Shown: piece by piece, positions 7,210 to 15,315 of the stretch
Layout of the letters: every line of letters begins with the position of its first letter
Position numbering within the stretch: the first letter of the stretch is position 1
DNA from: an uncultured Eubacteriales bacterium
GTDB taxonomy: Bacteria; Bacillota; Clostridia; Oscillospirales; Acutalibacteraceae
Direction: 5' to 3'
Assembly: GCA_900320925.1 (NCBI GenBank)
Contig: ONUD01000222.1
Coordinates: forward strand, 1 to 23,772
Length of the DNA stretch: 23,772 nucleotides
Notes under the pieces: generated by a model
Database searches by the model: none
Told to the model about the DNA's origin: nothing
The model's input: the letters and a program-made list of their open reading frames with translations, nothing else
Position numbers and translations under genes: made by a program

Positions 7210-9801
7210 ATGAAGAAATGGTTGAAATCGCTGACAGCTTCTGTTCTGGCGGCAGGACTGTTGGCATCGGCTCAGGTCGGAATGACGGTCAATGCGGCGG
7301 ATACAACGGGGGCAGTGACCGTTGAAGGGGACTATATGTCCAACGAGTACATCAAGCTCGGTGTGCGTACATCAGGCCGTTTTGCTCTGGGTACAACAGG
7401 CGGCGACCCTGCTACGGACAGTGACAACGACAAAAAAATGATGTACGGCTTCCCCAGCAGCAGTACTTCCTACACAACGGTTGCTGTAGACGATAATGCC
7501 TATGAGTACAGCAGCGGTTCACTGACCACTCGTCCGGCTTATGATGCAAATGAAAAATGCAATACCTCTGCGGGCGAATTTGATAAGATTTCTGTGACAC
7601 AGAAGCTTTCCTTTATCAGAAACATCTCTACCGCAAGAGATGATGTGCTGGAAATCAAGTACATTGTCAAAAATACCGATACCAAATCCCATAATGTCGG
7701 TCTGAGAATCATGATTGACACCATGCTCGGCAGCAACGACTATGCTCCGTTCAGAGTGGCAGGCGTTGGTGATGTGACAACGGAAACCGAATTTACGGGT
7801 GACAATATCCCCCAGTACTGGCAGGCATTTGACAGCCTGACCAATCCGACTGTCATTTCACAAGGTACATTCCTGCGTTACGGCGATACCAACAAGCCTG
7901 ACAAAGTGCAGTTTGCCAACTGGAGTCGTGTCAAGAATAAGTCATGGGACTATCAGATCAATGAAGGCTACAGCAACGGTGACAGTGCCGTGACCGTGAC
8001 ATGGGATAAAAAACCCCTTGCCGCCGGCAAAACACGTACTTATACTACCTATTACGGTCTGAGTGAACTAACACAGGATCTCATGCCGCCGCTGGCAGTC
8101 AGTGTCTATGGCGACAACACCCTTACCTATACCAGCACGGATGCACAAGGACTGCCGAATTATTCCACCCTTGCCGTGACGGCCTATATCCAGAATATCG
8201 GGACTGCCGATGCAGAAAATGCTACTGCCAAGATTGTTCTTCCGACAGGTTTCACCCTTGCCAACGGTTCCAATACCGTTTCACTGGGTACCATCAATGT
8301 CAACGGAAGCAAGCAGGCTACCTGGAATGTCAAGGTGGCAGGCAATACCCCTGCCGGTTCTCATCCCATCAAGATTGTCTGTGATTCCGACCAGACGGAT
8401 GCCAAAACCGTGCAGCGTTTTATCAATGTGCCTTCCGTCATCGTGAACAAATCCAAGCTTTCCGCCAACAACATCGTCATTGGTGACACCGTGACGGCTA
8501 CCGCAGCCGCTACAGGCGGTTCCGGTTCGTTCCGTTATGCCTTCTACTACAAGAGAGCTTCTGAAAGCTCATGGTCAACCATTCAGGATTTCGGTACTGC
8601 CAAAACCGCCACAGTGAAACCGCTGAAAGCAACGGATTATCAGGTGCTTGTCAAAATCAAGGACGAAAACGGTACGATTTCCGATAAACTCATGCCCTTG
8701 AAGGTCAATCCTGTTCTTGCCAATACTTCCACGATGTCTGCCGCTTCCATTGAGGTGGGTCAGACTGCCAAAGCACTCAGCTCTGCCACAGGCGGTATTG
8801 CTCCTTACCAGTACTCTGTACTCTATAAGAAAACCGCTGAAACCAACTGGACTTCCGTTCAGACTTTCAGTGACACGGCAGAAACAGCGGTTGCTCCCGC
8901 TGAAGCAGGAGAATATAATGTCTGCATCAAGGTCAAGGACACCAAGGGAACTGTTGAGAAAAAGTATTTCAAGCTGGAAGTCAAGAATGCACCGCTTGCC
9001 AACAAGTCCACCATCTCTGCCACTGCCACGACCCTCGGTGCGTCCGTCACCGTCAAGGGAGCTGCCACAGGCGGTCAGGCACCGTATCAGTATGCCGTTC
9101 TCTGCAAGAAAACATCCGATTCTCAGTGGACTGTGAAGCAAAACTATAGTGACAATGCCACTGTGGCTTTCAAACCCGCCAAGGCAACTACTTACAATGT
9201 CTGCATCAAGGTCAAGGACAATACAGGAGCCATTGAGAAAAAGTATTTCACGCTGAAAGTATCGGCTCTTAAAAATACCTCCACCATCTCTGCTGAAACT
9301 GCCAGCGTGGGAGATACCGTCAATATCAAGGCATCTGCCACAGGCGGTACAGGTACTTATCAGTACCAGATTCTCTACAAGCGTTCCAGTCTTTCCGATT
9401 GGATCGAAATGAAAGCCTATAATACAACAGCCGCTCATGCATGGAAGCCGCTTGCCGCTACCAATTATGACATCTGCGTGAATGTCAAGGACAAGACAGG
9501 CGTTGTGGCACAGAAAATCTTTAAAGTGACCGTCAAATCCTCACTGGAAAACACCTCGACGCTCTCTTTGGGCAGTGCTTTCACGATCAAGTGCAGTGCC
9601 AAGGGCGGTACAGCTCCCTATCAGTATCAGATCCTCTACAAGAGAGCCACTGCCAGTCAGTGGGTCACCAAGCAGGACTATTCCACAACAGCTTCTGCCA
9701 GCATCAAAGTGACAGAGGGTATTACCTATATGGTACGTATCAATGTCAAGGACAGCAAGGGGACTGTTGTCAGCAGAACCTTTACAGCCGGTATCGGCTG
9801 A
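7210..9801 (+). CDS. Large secreted protein with five tandem Ig-like (triple-tyrosine-type) repeats
   Basis: The 863-residue product starts at ATG 7210 after AGAGGAGG (7193-7200). An upstream in-frame ATG at 7087 would precede the promoter and break the signal peptide. Residues 1-30 are a signal peptide ending VNAADTTG. Residues ~31-295 form a beta-rich domain of unknown family. Residues ~295-410 look like a CARDB/DUF11-type domain (YIQNIGTADAENATAKIVLP). From ~413 come five repeats of 83-93 residues, each with TGGxxPYQYxVLYKK, a Trp ~10 residues later, and NVCIKVKDxxGTVEKK, resembling the Y_Y_Y/triple-tyrosine Ig-like domain. No LPXTG, SLH or dockerin is seen, so attachment is unclear. It is probably an adhesin or polysaccharide-binding surface protein. 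Confidence 0.8.
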   Translation: MKKWLKSLTASVLAAGLLASAQVGMTVNAADTTGAVTVEGDYMSNEYIKLGVRTSGRFALGTTGGDPATDSDNDKKMMYGFPSSSTSYTTVAVDDNAYEYSSGSLTTRPAYDANEKCNTSAGEFDKISVTQKLSFIRNISTARDDVLEIKYIVKNTDTKSHNVGLRIMIDTMLGSNDYAPFRVAGVGDVTTETEFTGDNIPQYWQAFDSLTNPTVISQGTFLRYGDTNKPDKVQFANWSRVKNKSWDYQINEGYSNGDSAVTVTWDKKPLAAGKTRTYTTYYGLSELTQDLMPPLAVSVYGDNTLTYTSTDAQGLPNYSTLAVTAYIQNIGTADAENATAKIVLPTGFTLANGSNTVSLGTINVNGSKQATWNVKVAGNTPAGSHPIKIVCDSDQTDAKTVQRFINVPSVIVNKSKLSANNIVIGDTVTATAAATGGSGSFRYAFYYKRASESSWSTIQDFGTAKTATVKPLKATDYQVLVKIKDENGTISDKLMPLKVNPVLANTSTMSAASIEVGQTAKALSSATGGIAPYQYSVLYKKTAETNWTSVQTFSDTAETAVAPAEAGEYNVCIKVKDTKGTVEKKYFKLEVKNAPLANKSTISATATTLGASVTVKGAATGGQAPYQYAVLCKKTSDSQWTVKQNYSDNATVAFKPAKATTYNVCIKVKDNTGAIEKKYFTLKVSALKNTSTISAETASVGDTVNIKASATGGTGTYQYQILYKRSSLSDWIEMKAYNTTAAHAWKPLAATNYDICVNVKDKTGVVAQKIFKVTVKSSLENTSTLSLGSAFTIKCSAKGGTAPYQYQILYKRATASQWVTKQDYSTTASASIKVTEGITYMVRINVKDSKGTVVSRTFTAGIG
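8446..9798 (+). repeat. Five in-frame tandem repeats of about 276 bp
   Basis: Repeat starts lie near 8446, 8722, 9001, 9274 and 9550, giving periods of 276, 279, 273 and 276 bp; the last unit is 249 bp. Repeats 2 and 3 are closest (both carry YNVCIKVKD and EKKYF). Repeat 1 is the most diverged. Repeat 5 lacks several residues between its NTSTLS start and its first strand. The spacing matches one Ig-like domain per unit. Confidence 0.85.
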
Positions 9802-9806
9802 CAGCC

Positions 9807-9845
9807 AAAAACCGTTTCATCGAAAAGATGAAACGGTTTTTTTTT
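9807..9845. terminator. Bidirectional terminator between convergent genes
   Basis: The stem AAAAACCGTTTCATC pairs with GATGAAACGGTTTTT around a GAAAA loop. It is flanked by A-rich and T-rich tracts, so it can serve both the plus-strand surface gene and the minus-strand lipoprotein gene. Confidence 0.9.
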
Positions 9846-10381
9846 CAGCTCTGATAAAATTCTTTGACAGCAATCTCAAAATCTGCTTTTCGCTGGATAT
9901 TGTCCAAATCGGAAGAACTGTCCGTATAGAGGACAAGATACTTGCCGTTATTGGAAAGTGTAGCAGGATAGGCAGGATTCTCATCAATTTGGGAATCTTT
10001 GTCGAATACACGAAATTCTCCCTGTTCTTTGACCTCGTTCAGTACACGCTTTCCCTCATCACCCAAAGCATCGGGGTCGTATTCATACAGTTCCACGACT
10101 ACGGTGGCATTGTTGACACGGAAATTGTATCTGTCACCGTCTTTAGCCCCGATGACTTTGTAGAGCATTTCGGTGGCTTCTGCCTTTTCGGGAAGATAAT
10201 TCAGTGCGGTGAGGTATTTTTCCAGACCTTCCAAGTCATTTTTGTAATCGGATGACTTGACAGAAGCTTTGTCGGGTGCCTCTGCGGTGGACAACTTTTC
10301 CAACTGCTGACCGGAACTCATGCAGCCCGTCAAAGAGGCGGCTGTCAGGACTCCCAGTGCCATAATCCATTGTTTTTTCAT
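9845..10381 (-). CDS. Small lipoprotein of unknown function
   Basis: The 178-residue product starts at the ATG ending at 10381, with GGAGGG upstream on the minus strand. A signal sequence with lipobox ASLTGC (Cys20) marks it as a lipoprotein. The mature part starts with a Ser/Lys-rich linker and continues with mixed alpha/beta: EGLEKYLTALNYLPEKAEAT, TEMLYKVIGAKDGDRYNFRV, TVVVELYEYDPDAL and a closing strand NNGKYLVLYTDSSSD. The last part resembles small membrane-anchored proteins in Clostridia that I cannot name. It is divergent from the XRE-desulfoferrodoxin regulator with 144 bp between starts, so it may be that regulator's target. An earlier in-frame start at 10456 has no ribosome site and lies upstream of the promoter. 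Confidence 0.8.
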   Translation of the reverse strand: MKKQWIMALGVLTAASLTGCMSSGQQLEKLSTAEAPDKASVKSSDYKNDLEGLEKYLTALNYLPEKAEATEMLYKVIGAKDGDRYNFRVNNATVVVELYEYDPDALGDEGKRVLNEVKEQGEFRVFDKDSQIDENPAYPATLSNNGKYLVLYTDSSSDLDNIQRKADFEIAVKEFYQS

Positions 10382-10414
10382 TGACTTTCCCTCCGATGTT
10401 TCTTTCACAAGGCT

Positions 10415-10443
10415 ATTATAACCTATTCGGGCAGGCTTTGCAA
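10415..10443 (-). promoter_or_regulatory. Promoter of the small lipoprotein gene
   Basis: On the minus strand TTGCAA (10443-10438) and a consensus TATAAT (10420-10415) are spaced by 17 bp, placing the transcript start near 10408. Confidence 0.7.
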
Positions 10444-10461
10444 GTTTTTTGTGCAAATACT

Positions 10462-10474
10462 CTACGATACGTAG
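10462..10474. promoter_or_regulatory. Candidate operator between divergent genes
   Basis: CTACG-ATA-CGTAG is a perfect 5-bp inverted repeat with a 3-bp centre. It lies about 19 bp upstream of the lipoprotein -35 box and 52 bp before the XRE start codon. The position suits a binding site for the adjacent regulator, but no second copy was found, so this is tentative. Confidence 0.4.
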
Positions 10475-10525
10475 GTAGCCTTTTGTATGGCGGTTATGGT
10501 AGACTGTTAGTAGGAGGTGATAGTG

Positions 10526-11110
10526 ATGGATCGATATATTACGGGATTCGTCATACGCAGGCTTCGTGAAAGCAAAAAAATGACGCAGGAGGACTTGGCA
10601 GAGAAGCTCTATGTCAGCGGCAAGGCTGTCAGCAAGTGGGAGAACGGTCAGGGATTTCCTGACATCAGCTTATTGGAGCCTCTGGCAAAAGCACTGGACA
10701 TTTCTGTGACAGAGTTGTTGTCAGGGGAGTACATCCGCAACAGAAACCGTTCTGCCAATATGTTTCGGAGTCAGTGTTATGTTTGTCCGGTGTGCGGCAA
10801 TGTAGTCTGGTCAGTCGGAGAAGCAGTGGTAAGCTGCTGTGGGATTACCCTGCCGCCGCTTGAAGCGGAAACGGCAGAGCAGGAACATGAGATTCATCTT
10901 GCCAAAGTGGAAGATGAGTATTATGTGACGATTGACCATCCCATGACCAAAGAACATTATATTTCATTTTTAGCAGCAGTTTCCGACCAAGGAATACAGT
11001 TTGTCAAATTGTACCCGCAGGGCAATGCGGAAGCAAGATGCAAGATTGCCCGTGTCAGGTACCTGTATGCCTATTGTAACCGGCATGGTTTGTTTCAGGT
11101 CAAAGTCTAA
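10526..11110 (+). CDS. XRE-family regulator fused to a desulfoferrodoxin-like iron domain
   Basis: The 194-residue protein starts at ATG 10526, 8 nt after AGGAGG. Residues ~10-64 are an XRE helix-turn-helix (KMTQEDLAEKLYVSGKAVSK, then WENGQGFPDISLLEPLA). Residues ~84-106 match a desulforedoxin rubredoxin-like centre: Cys87, Cys90, Cys104 and Cys105 (CPVCG and SCCG). Residues ~118-194 match the neelaredoxin/superoxide-reductase domain, with apparent ligands His121, His138 (DHPM), His144 (EHYI), Cys184 and His187 (CNRHG). All nine metal ligands of a two-iron desulfoferrodoxin therefore seem present. The natural inference is a DNA-binding sensor of superoxide or redox state, or of iron. It diverges from a lipoprotein gene with a small palindrome between them. 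Confidence 0.88.
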   Translation: MDRYITGFVIRRLRESKKMTQEDLAEKLYVSGKAVSKWENGQGFPDISLLEPLAKALDISVTELLSGEYIRNRNRSANMFRSQCYVCPVCGNVVWSVGEAVVSCCGITLPPLEAETAEQEHEIHLAKVEDEYYVTIDHPMTKEHYISFLAAVSDQGIQFVKLYPQGNAEARCKIARVRYLYAYCNRHGLFQVKV

Positions 11111-11153
11111 AAAAGCTCCCTTTGAGCCGATATGGTTCAGAGGGAGCTTTTTT
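11109..11153. terminator. Bidirectional terminator between convergent genes
   Basis: A long hairpin (AAAAGCTCCCT at 11111-11121 with AGGGAGCTTTT at 11141-11151, extended inward by a TGAGCC/GGTTCA part with G-U pairing) has T-runs on both sides. It ends both the XRE gene and the minus-strand membrane operon. Confidence 0.88.
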
Positions 11154-12325
11154 CAGAATCCATCAGAATAATCATTTTGTTCCGATTCAGGTTTTTCGGT
11201 AGGATAGACAGTATGTTCATGTTCGGGCGGCTGCTGTGGAGATTGATAAGGCTGAAAGCCTTTGGAAGTATAGTAATTGCCGCCGGAGGACTGTGGTGGC
11301 TGTGGAGATTGGTAAGGTTGGAAGCTGTTGGAGGCATAGTAATGACCGTCAGGCTGCTGGCGGTAAGGCTGACTTTCGGGAGGGAGCTGACCGTTGTAGG
11401 AATCGGGGTAGAGGTTGCTCATGTTAGCATGGTAGGCATTTTGGGCATTGATGGCAAGGGGCAGCTTCTGGGCATAGTGCTTGGCGATGAGGAATACGAG
11501 GAAGCAGGCCACTGCCACTGCCAGTGTGAGCAGATTGCTGACCAGACTGAACAGATTGAGTGATGCAAGAACGCTTTGGGGGAGTCCTGTCATGCTGAGT
11601 TCCTGTTCGGGGAATTTTGCCATGTTGATGAATCCGAGGATACAGGAGACGATGGAAATGACAGCCATCATCAGGGAGGAGAATTGCAGGACACCTGCCC
11701 CGGATGCCTTGAAGACCGTATTGTCAACGGCTTTTTTGGCGGAGGAGGTAAAGACGATCAGGCTGATGGTTTGCATCATCCCTGCGGTTGTCCATACCAG
11801 TATGAGCAGTGCCGAGAGAGCAGCACCGGGAGCCAGCAGTGCAATCAGCCCCACCAGTGCCATCAGCAGCCAGGGCAGAGCCATGATAACAAGTACCGTG
11901 ATTGCCAGTGCCTGCAATGCCGTAAAGCCGGCACGGGGAGAAGCCTGTTCGTCACTGCTGTTGGAACGCAGGTAGATGTGGAGGGTGCCGAAGAATGCCC
12001 ACAGACCGGCAGCGGCAGGGATCAGCAGGAAAAAGGTCATATTTTGCAGGATATTCTGGGTCATTTGGAGCAGTTCGTTGACACTGATGCTGTATTCATA
12101 CTCGTACTCGGAAAATTCTCCTGCCAGTTCGCTCAAGATATAATTCCGAAAGGTTTCGGAGTTGAAGAGTGTGTTAATGAGGTGATAAAACTCGAATGCC
12201 AGATAAAGGATACCTGCCGTGATGAGAGCCAGGGTGATGGTGAGAGCAAGAACGGCTTTGGAGCCGAACACGGCTTTCAGCATGGAGCGGATATGCATAA
12301 GGTCAGATTGTTTGTACGTATTCAT
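11153..12325 (-). CDS. Multi-pass membrane protein with Pro/Gln/Tyr-rich repeat tail
   Basis: The 390-residue product starts at the ATG ending at 12325 with AAAGGA upstream. It has about six hydrophobic segments (for example ~24-46, ~97-120, two within ~137-190, ~210-235 and ~255-285). A polar loop of about 50 residues after the first segment is rich in Glu/Tyr (SEYEYEYSISVN). The last ~80 residues are disordered, with two near-identical units around FQPYQSPQ. No family is recognised and no catalytic motif is seen. It is the second gene of an operon; the upstream gene has the same plan and overlaps by 23 nt, so the two probably act together as subunits of one membrane complex. Confidence 0.75.
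   Translation of the reverse strand: MNTYKQSDLMHIRSMLKAVFGSKAVLALTITLALITAGILYLAFEFYHLINTLFNSETFRNYILSELAGEFSEYEYEYSISVNELLQMTQNILQNMTFFLLIPAAAGLWAFFGTLHIYLRSNSSDEQASPRAGFTALQALAITVLVIMALPWLLMALVGLIALLAPGAALSALLILVWTTAGMMQTISLIVFTSSAKKAVDNTVFKASGAGVLQFSSLMMAVISIVSCILGFINMAKFPEQELSMTGLPQSVLASLNLFSLVSNLLTLAVAVACFLVFLIAKHYAQKLPLAINAQNAYHANMSNLYPDSYNGQLPPESQPYRQQPDGHYYASNSFQPYQSPQPPQSSGGNYYTSKGFQPYQSPQQPPEHEHTVYPTEKPESEQNDYSDGF
11235..11345 (-). repeat. Two-copy 66-bp tandem repeat in the membrane-protein tail
   Basis: Two units 66 bp (22 codons) apart share TGTGGAGATT on the plus strand at 11235 and 11301. They encode YYASNSFQPYQSPQPPQ and YYTSKGFQPYQSPQQPP. The divergence is mostly synonymous or conservative, indicating a maintained repeat. 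Confidence 0.75.
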
Positions 12326-13337
12326 TTTCGTTTCCTTTCTTTTCGGTCAGGGGAGCGGGGTATTCTGTACGGGAGGATTCTGACGGCGGAGAGAGCCGGA
12401 AGTCAGGTGTTTCATTGCCGTCAGGGGAACCCTGAAAGACCTTGGTGGTGCGGGTATAGGGCTGATAGGCAGGGGCAGGCTCGGTTTCAAAAAGACTGCC
12501 GTAGATAGTATTTTTCTGTTTTTCGGCCTTTTTTTCTTCGGCAGCGGTGGCATACAGGGAAACGACGATAATCAGGGTGATAAAGAACACGCACGCCGCC
12601 GCCGCCAACAGGACATGAACCGTATTCATGGCAAGGTCGCCTGCAAAATTCATTTGCCGATTGGAGGAAGTATCCGGCAGTACCAGCGTGATGAGTGCGA
12701 CAAGGAACGTAATGACCATGATTCCCGAACTGACGGAAGCAATGATAATGCCGAGAGTAGCCCCCTGTTTTTCAGGGACATGGTGTTTCAGTGTACGTTC
12801 CATAGCCATCACAAGCCGTGTGAGAGTAATTTCCGTTGTCAGGAAGAGGGAACCGAACAGTACCGTGGCCAAAAACAGGGAGGAAGCATTGTCACCGCTT
12901 TGGTTGGCAGAGAAGGCACTGACAGCACGGTAATTGATCAGGCTGGAGGAGGCAAGGGCACATACAATCATAATGGATGTGAAGAAGATGGAAGCAATCA
13001 GGGAGATCAACAGATGTTTCAAAGCCTGAGGGAGTTGTTGCTCGTGATTGTTTCTGATGGCGAACACGGCACCTGCCATGCCCCGACAGCCCCAGAAGAG
13101 GATGGCACATCCAATCAGTCCCAGTACCAGATTCACAAGAACCACGGCAAGGGAGCTGTCCCCTGCAAAATAGTAAATGGCGGTCAGTTCTCTCAGACGG
13201 TAGGCATCAAACGTGGCAACAAGCGTTCTCAGCAGTGAGAAGATAGTCATTGCCGCCAGAGAACACAGCAAGGTAAAGGCAGACGGCTTGGCAAACAGGT
13301 ATGTGACAGGATTTTTAACGGTTGGTTGGTGATTCAT
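12303..13337 (-). CDS. Multi-pass membrane protein with charged disordered tail
   Basis: The 344-residue product starts at the ATG ending at 13337, with AGGTGG upstream. An earlier in-frame ATG (13382) overlaps the -10 region and is rejected. About six hydrophobic segments are visible (for example ~18-42, ~60-85, ~108-132, ~153-178, ~193-220 and ~240-268). The remaining ~75 residues are a lysine-rich stretch (AAEEKKAEKQKN) and a Pro/Tyr-containing tail (EPAPAYQPYTRTTK) ending ENEYVQTI. No family is recognised. The length, TM number and tail style match the following gene, suggesting an ancient duplication, though the sequences themselves are not obviously alignable by eye. Confidence 0.72.
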   Translation of the reverse strand: MNHQPTVKNPVTYLFAKPSAFTLLCSLAAMTIFSLLRTLVATFDAYRLRELTAIYYFAGDSSLAVVLVNLVLGLIGCAILFWGCRGMAGAVFAIRNNHEQQLPQALKHLLISLIASIFFTSIMIVCALASSSLINYRAVSAFSANQSGDNASSLFLATVLFGSLFLTTEITLTRLVMAMERTLKHHVPEKQGATLGIIIASVSSGIMVITFLVALITLVLPDTSSNRQMNFAGDLAMNTVHVLLAAAACVFFITLIIVVSLYATAAEEKKAEKQKNTIYGSLFETEPAPAYQPYTRTTKVFQGSPDGNETPDFRLSPPSESSRTEYPAPLTEKKGNENEYVQTI

Positions 13338-13373
13338 TCTGATTCCACCTTTCAAAAAAATGATTGTAACAAC

Positions 13374-13402
13374 ATTATACATGAACTTTCGCCAAATAGC
13401 AA
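13374..13402 (-). promoter_or_regulatory. Promoter of the two-gene membrane operon
   Basis: On the minus strand TTGCTA (13402-13397) and a consensus TATAAT (13379-13374) are spaced by 17 bp, about 37 nt before the start codon of the first gene. Confidence 0.7.
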
Positions 13403-13482
13403 GTATTTCGTAGTTTTTGGATAGAAATTAGTCTTGCGATAAATGAAAATATGTGGTAAAACAAATAGAGAGGTGATATTGG

Positions 13483-13740
13483 ATGATGTGTAAAAGCTTG
13501 CCGAATATTGAGTGGTTCCAGAATAACAATCCTTATACAGAGTGCAACGGTCTGTTTCATTACATTATTCTGCCGGTGCCGAAAGAGGAGATCATGACGG
13601 TGAAGATCTGGCACGGAGAATTTTGCTATGAAAAAAGCATGGAGCAGATACTCGAAGAGCGGACGTTCCCTATCAGTCAAAGCGGACGCAAAGAAATGAT
13701 GGAATACATTCGCAGTGCGGATTCCTCTTATCTCCAGTGA
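13483..13740 (+). CDS. Small hypothetical protein (85 residues)
   Basis: The frame starts at ATG 13483 (or 13486) after AGAGGTGAT and ends 43 nt before nnr, so the two may share a transcript. The product is soluble and not membrane-associated: a beta strand FHYIILPVPKEEIMTVKIW, then a charged helix KSMEQILEERTFP and a helix GRKEMMEYIRSAD. No signal peptide or known motif is visible. It could be a small regulator or a conserved protein of the lineage; I do not recognise it. The clear ribosome site and intact frame favour a real gene. Confidence 0.6.
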   Translation: MMCKSLPNIEWFQNNNPYTECNGLFHYIILPVPKEEIMTVKIWHGEFCYEKSMEQILEERTFPISQSGRKEMMEYIRSADSSYLQ

Positions 13741-13783
13741 ATACGGAAGCCAAAAACAGCATATGATGTGAGGGTGATAACTG

Positions 13784-15301
13784 ATGATCGTAGTGGAAAG
13801 CAAGGAAATGAGAAATATGGAGGAGATTACCGCCGGGTGCGGAATCCCGATGTCCTCCCTGATGGAAACGGCAGGGAAGAGTGTGGCGGAATTGGCGGAA
13901 AACCTCGCCATGGAACAAAGGATCCGCCGGATTTGCATTGTCTGCGGTACGGGCAATAACGGCGGTGACGGTTTTGTAGCGGCAAGGATGCTGGCGGAGA
14001 AGTTTGAGGTCTGTGTCATTCTGGCAGACGGCTTCCCCCAATCGGAACTGGCACGCACCAATTTCAGTATCCTGCCGCCAATGGTGATGGTGCATGAATT
14101 CAGCGAGCAGATGTATGAATCTATCGAAAAAATCAAGCAGGCGGACATGATCATTGATGCGGTCTACGGAATCGGGTTCAGTCATGCGTTGAAGCCGAAT
14201 GTCGGTGAGCTGATTGGCTACTGCAATGAAAATACCGCTGCCGTCAAAATTGCCGTGGACGTACCCAGCGGCATTCTGTGTGACAGCGGCAGTATTATTA
14301 CCACCTGTTTCCACGCAGACCATACCATTTCTTTTACGGCACTCAAGCCCCTGCACGTATTGTATCCGTCGATGGATTTTTGCGGGAAGCTGTCGGTGGC
14401 GGAGGTGGGCATACCGAAAAATATTTTTGACAGCTGCAATGCCATCATGGAAACGACCGATGCGTTTATTGCCCGCAATCCCATTCGTCCCAGAAGAAAG
14501 TCTGCCCATAAGGGGACAAACGGCACCCTGTTGGCTATCTGCGGCAGCTACGGCATGGCAGGAGCCGCCATGCTGGCGGGTAAGGCCGCTTTGCGGACGG
14601 GAGTAGGACTGCTGAAAATGGCAATACCGCGGTCAATCTATCCCATTGCCGCCCAATGCCTGACAGAAGCGGTATTCATGCCGCTGGAGCAGACGACGGA
14701 CGGCAAGATCAATTTCAAAGAGTACAACCGTATTTTATTTGAATCGGTGGAGAGTGCCAGTGCCATGCTCATCGGGTGCGGCATGGGGGTCAGTGACGGA
14801 CTGCGGCAGATGATGGCCATGCTGGTGGAGAACAGTACCAAGCCGATGGTCATTGATGCAGACGGGCTGAACAGTCTTTGCGGCAATCTGGATATTCTCC
14901 GCCGTGCGGCCGCTCCCATTATCATCACGCCCCATCCGGGGGAAATGGCAAAGCTGATTGCCAGCGACATACAGACCATTCAGGCATACCGCTATGATGT
15001 GGCAAAGGATTTTGCACAGGAATACCGTGTGACCGTGGTGCTGAAAGGGGCAGATACCATCATTGCCACACCGGAGGGAAAGGTGTATGTGAACCTCACA
15101 GGCAACAACGGTATGGCAAAGGGCGGCAGCGGTGATGTGCTGGCGGGGATGATGGGTTCTCTTCTGGCACAGGGACTCAGTACGGAAAAAGCGGCGGCTT
15201 ATGCGGTGTATTATCATGGACTGGCAGGGGACAGATGTGCGGAAAAGCGTTCCCTGCGTACCATGCTTCCGTCCGATCTGATAGAGGAAATCGACTTTTA
15301 A
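13784..15301 (+). CDS. nnr: Bifunctional NAD(P)H-hydrate epimerase / ADP-dependent dehydratase
   Basis: The 505-residue protein repairs damaged NAD(P)HX, formed by heat or side reactions of dehydrogenases. Residues ~1-215 are the YjeF_N epimerase domain, with GTGNNGGDGFVAARML near 54-70 and DAVYGIGF. Residues ~225-505 are the carbohydrate-kinase-like ADP-dependent dehydratase: GTNGTLLAICGSYGMAGAA, DADGLNSL, TPHPGEMAKL, VVLKGAD and the catalytic GNNGMAKGGSGDVLAGM. Length matches bifunctional bacterial Nnr. The start ATG 13784 follows GAGGGTG. Downstream, after 14 nt, comes a lipoprotein gene. In Clostridia nnr often lies near acpS, gerS/ydcC-like and alr genes, which fits that neighbour. Confidence 0.95.
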   Translation: MIVVESKEMRNMEEITAGCGIPMSSLMETAGKSVAELAENLAMEQRIRRICIVCGTGNNGGDGFVAARMLAEKFEVCVILADGFPQSELARTNFSILPPMVMVHEFSEQMYESIEKIKQADMIIDAVYGIGFSHALKPNVGELIGYCNENTAAVKIAVDVPSGILCDSGSIITTCFHADHTISFTALKPLHVLYPSMDFCGKLSVAEVGIPKNIFDSCNAIMETTDAFIARNPIRPRRKSAHKGTNGTLLAICGSYGMAGAAMLAGKAALRTGVGLLKMAIPRSIYPIAAQCLTEAVFMPLEQTTDGKINFKEYNRILFESVESASAMLIGCGMGVSDGLRQMMAMLVENSTKPMVIDADGLNSLCGNLDILRRAAAPIIITPHPGEMAKLIASDIQTIQAYRYDVAKDFAQEYRVTVVLKGADTIIATPEGKVYVNLTGNNGMAKGGSGDVLAGMMGSLLAQGLSTEKAAAYAVYYHGLAGDRCAEKRSLRTMLPSDLIEEIDF

Positions 15302-15315
15302 CGGGAGGAATGGAT

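Noticed and set aside
8575..9438. 287-codon minus-strand open frame inside the repeat protein
   Set aside because: It mirrors the Ig-like repeats, has no ribosome site and gives a low-complexity product; a by-product of the plus-strand codon pattern.
8446..9798. CRISPR-like regular repeats
   Set aside because: The ~276-bp period is a coding repeat in one frame, with no short identical direct repeats or unique spacers.
11576..12508. 310-codon plus-strand open frame over the membrane operon
   Set aside because: It lies antisense to two clear TM proteins, has Gln/Gly/Cys-rich non-globular sequence and crosses the junction of two genes.
12615..13238. 207-codon plus-strand open frame
   Set aside because: Antisense to the first membrane protein; composition is His/Gln/Gly-rich without domain signs.
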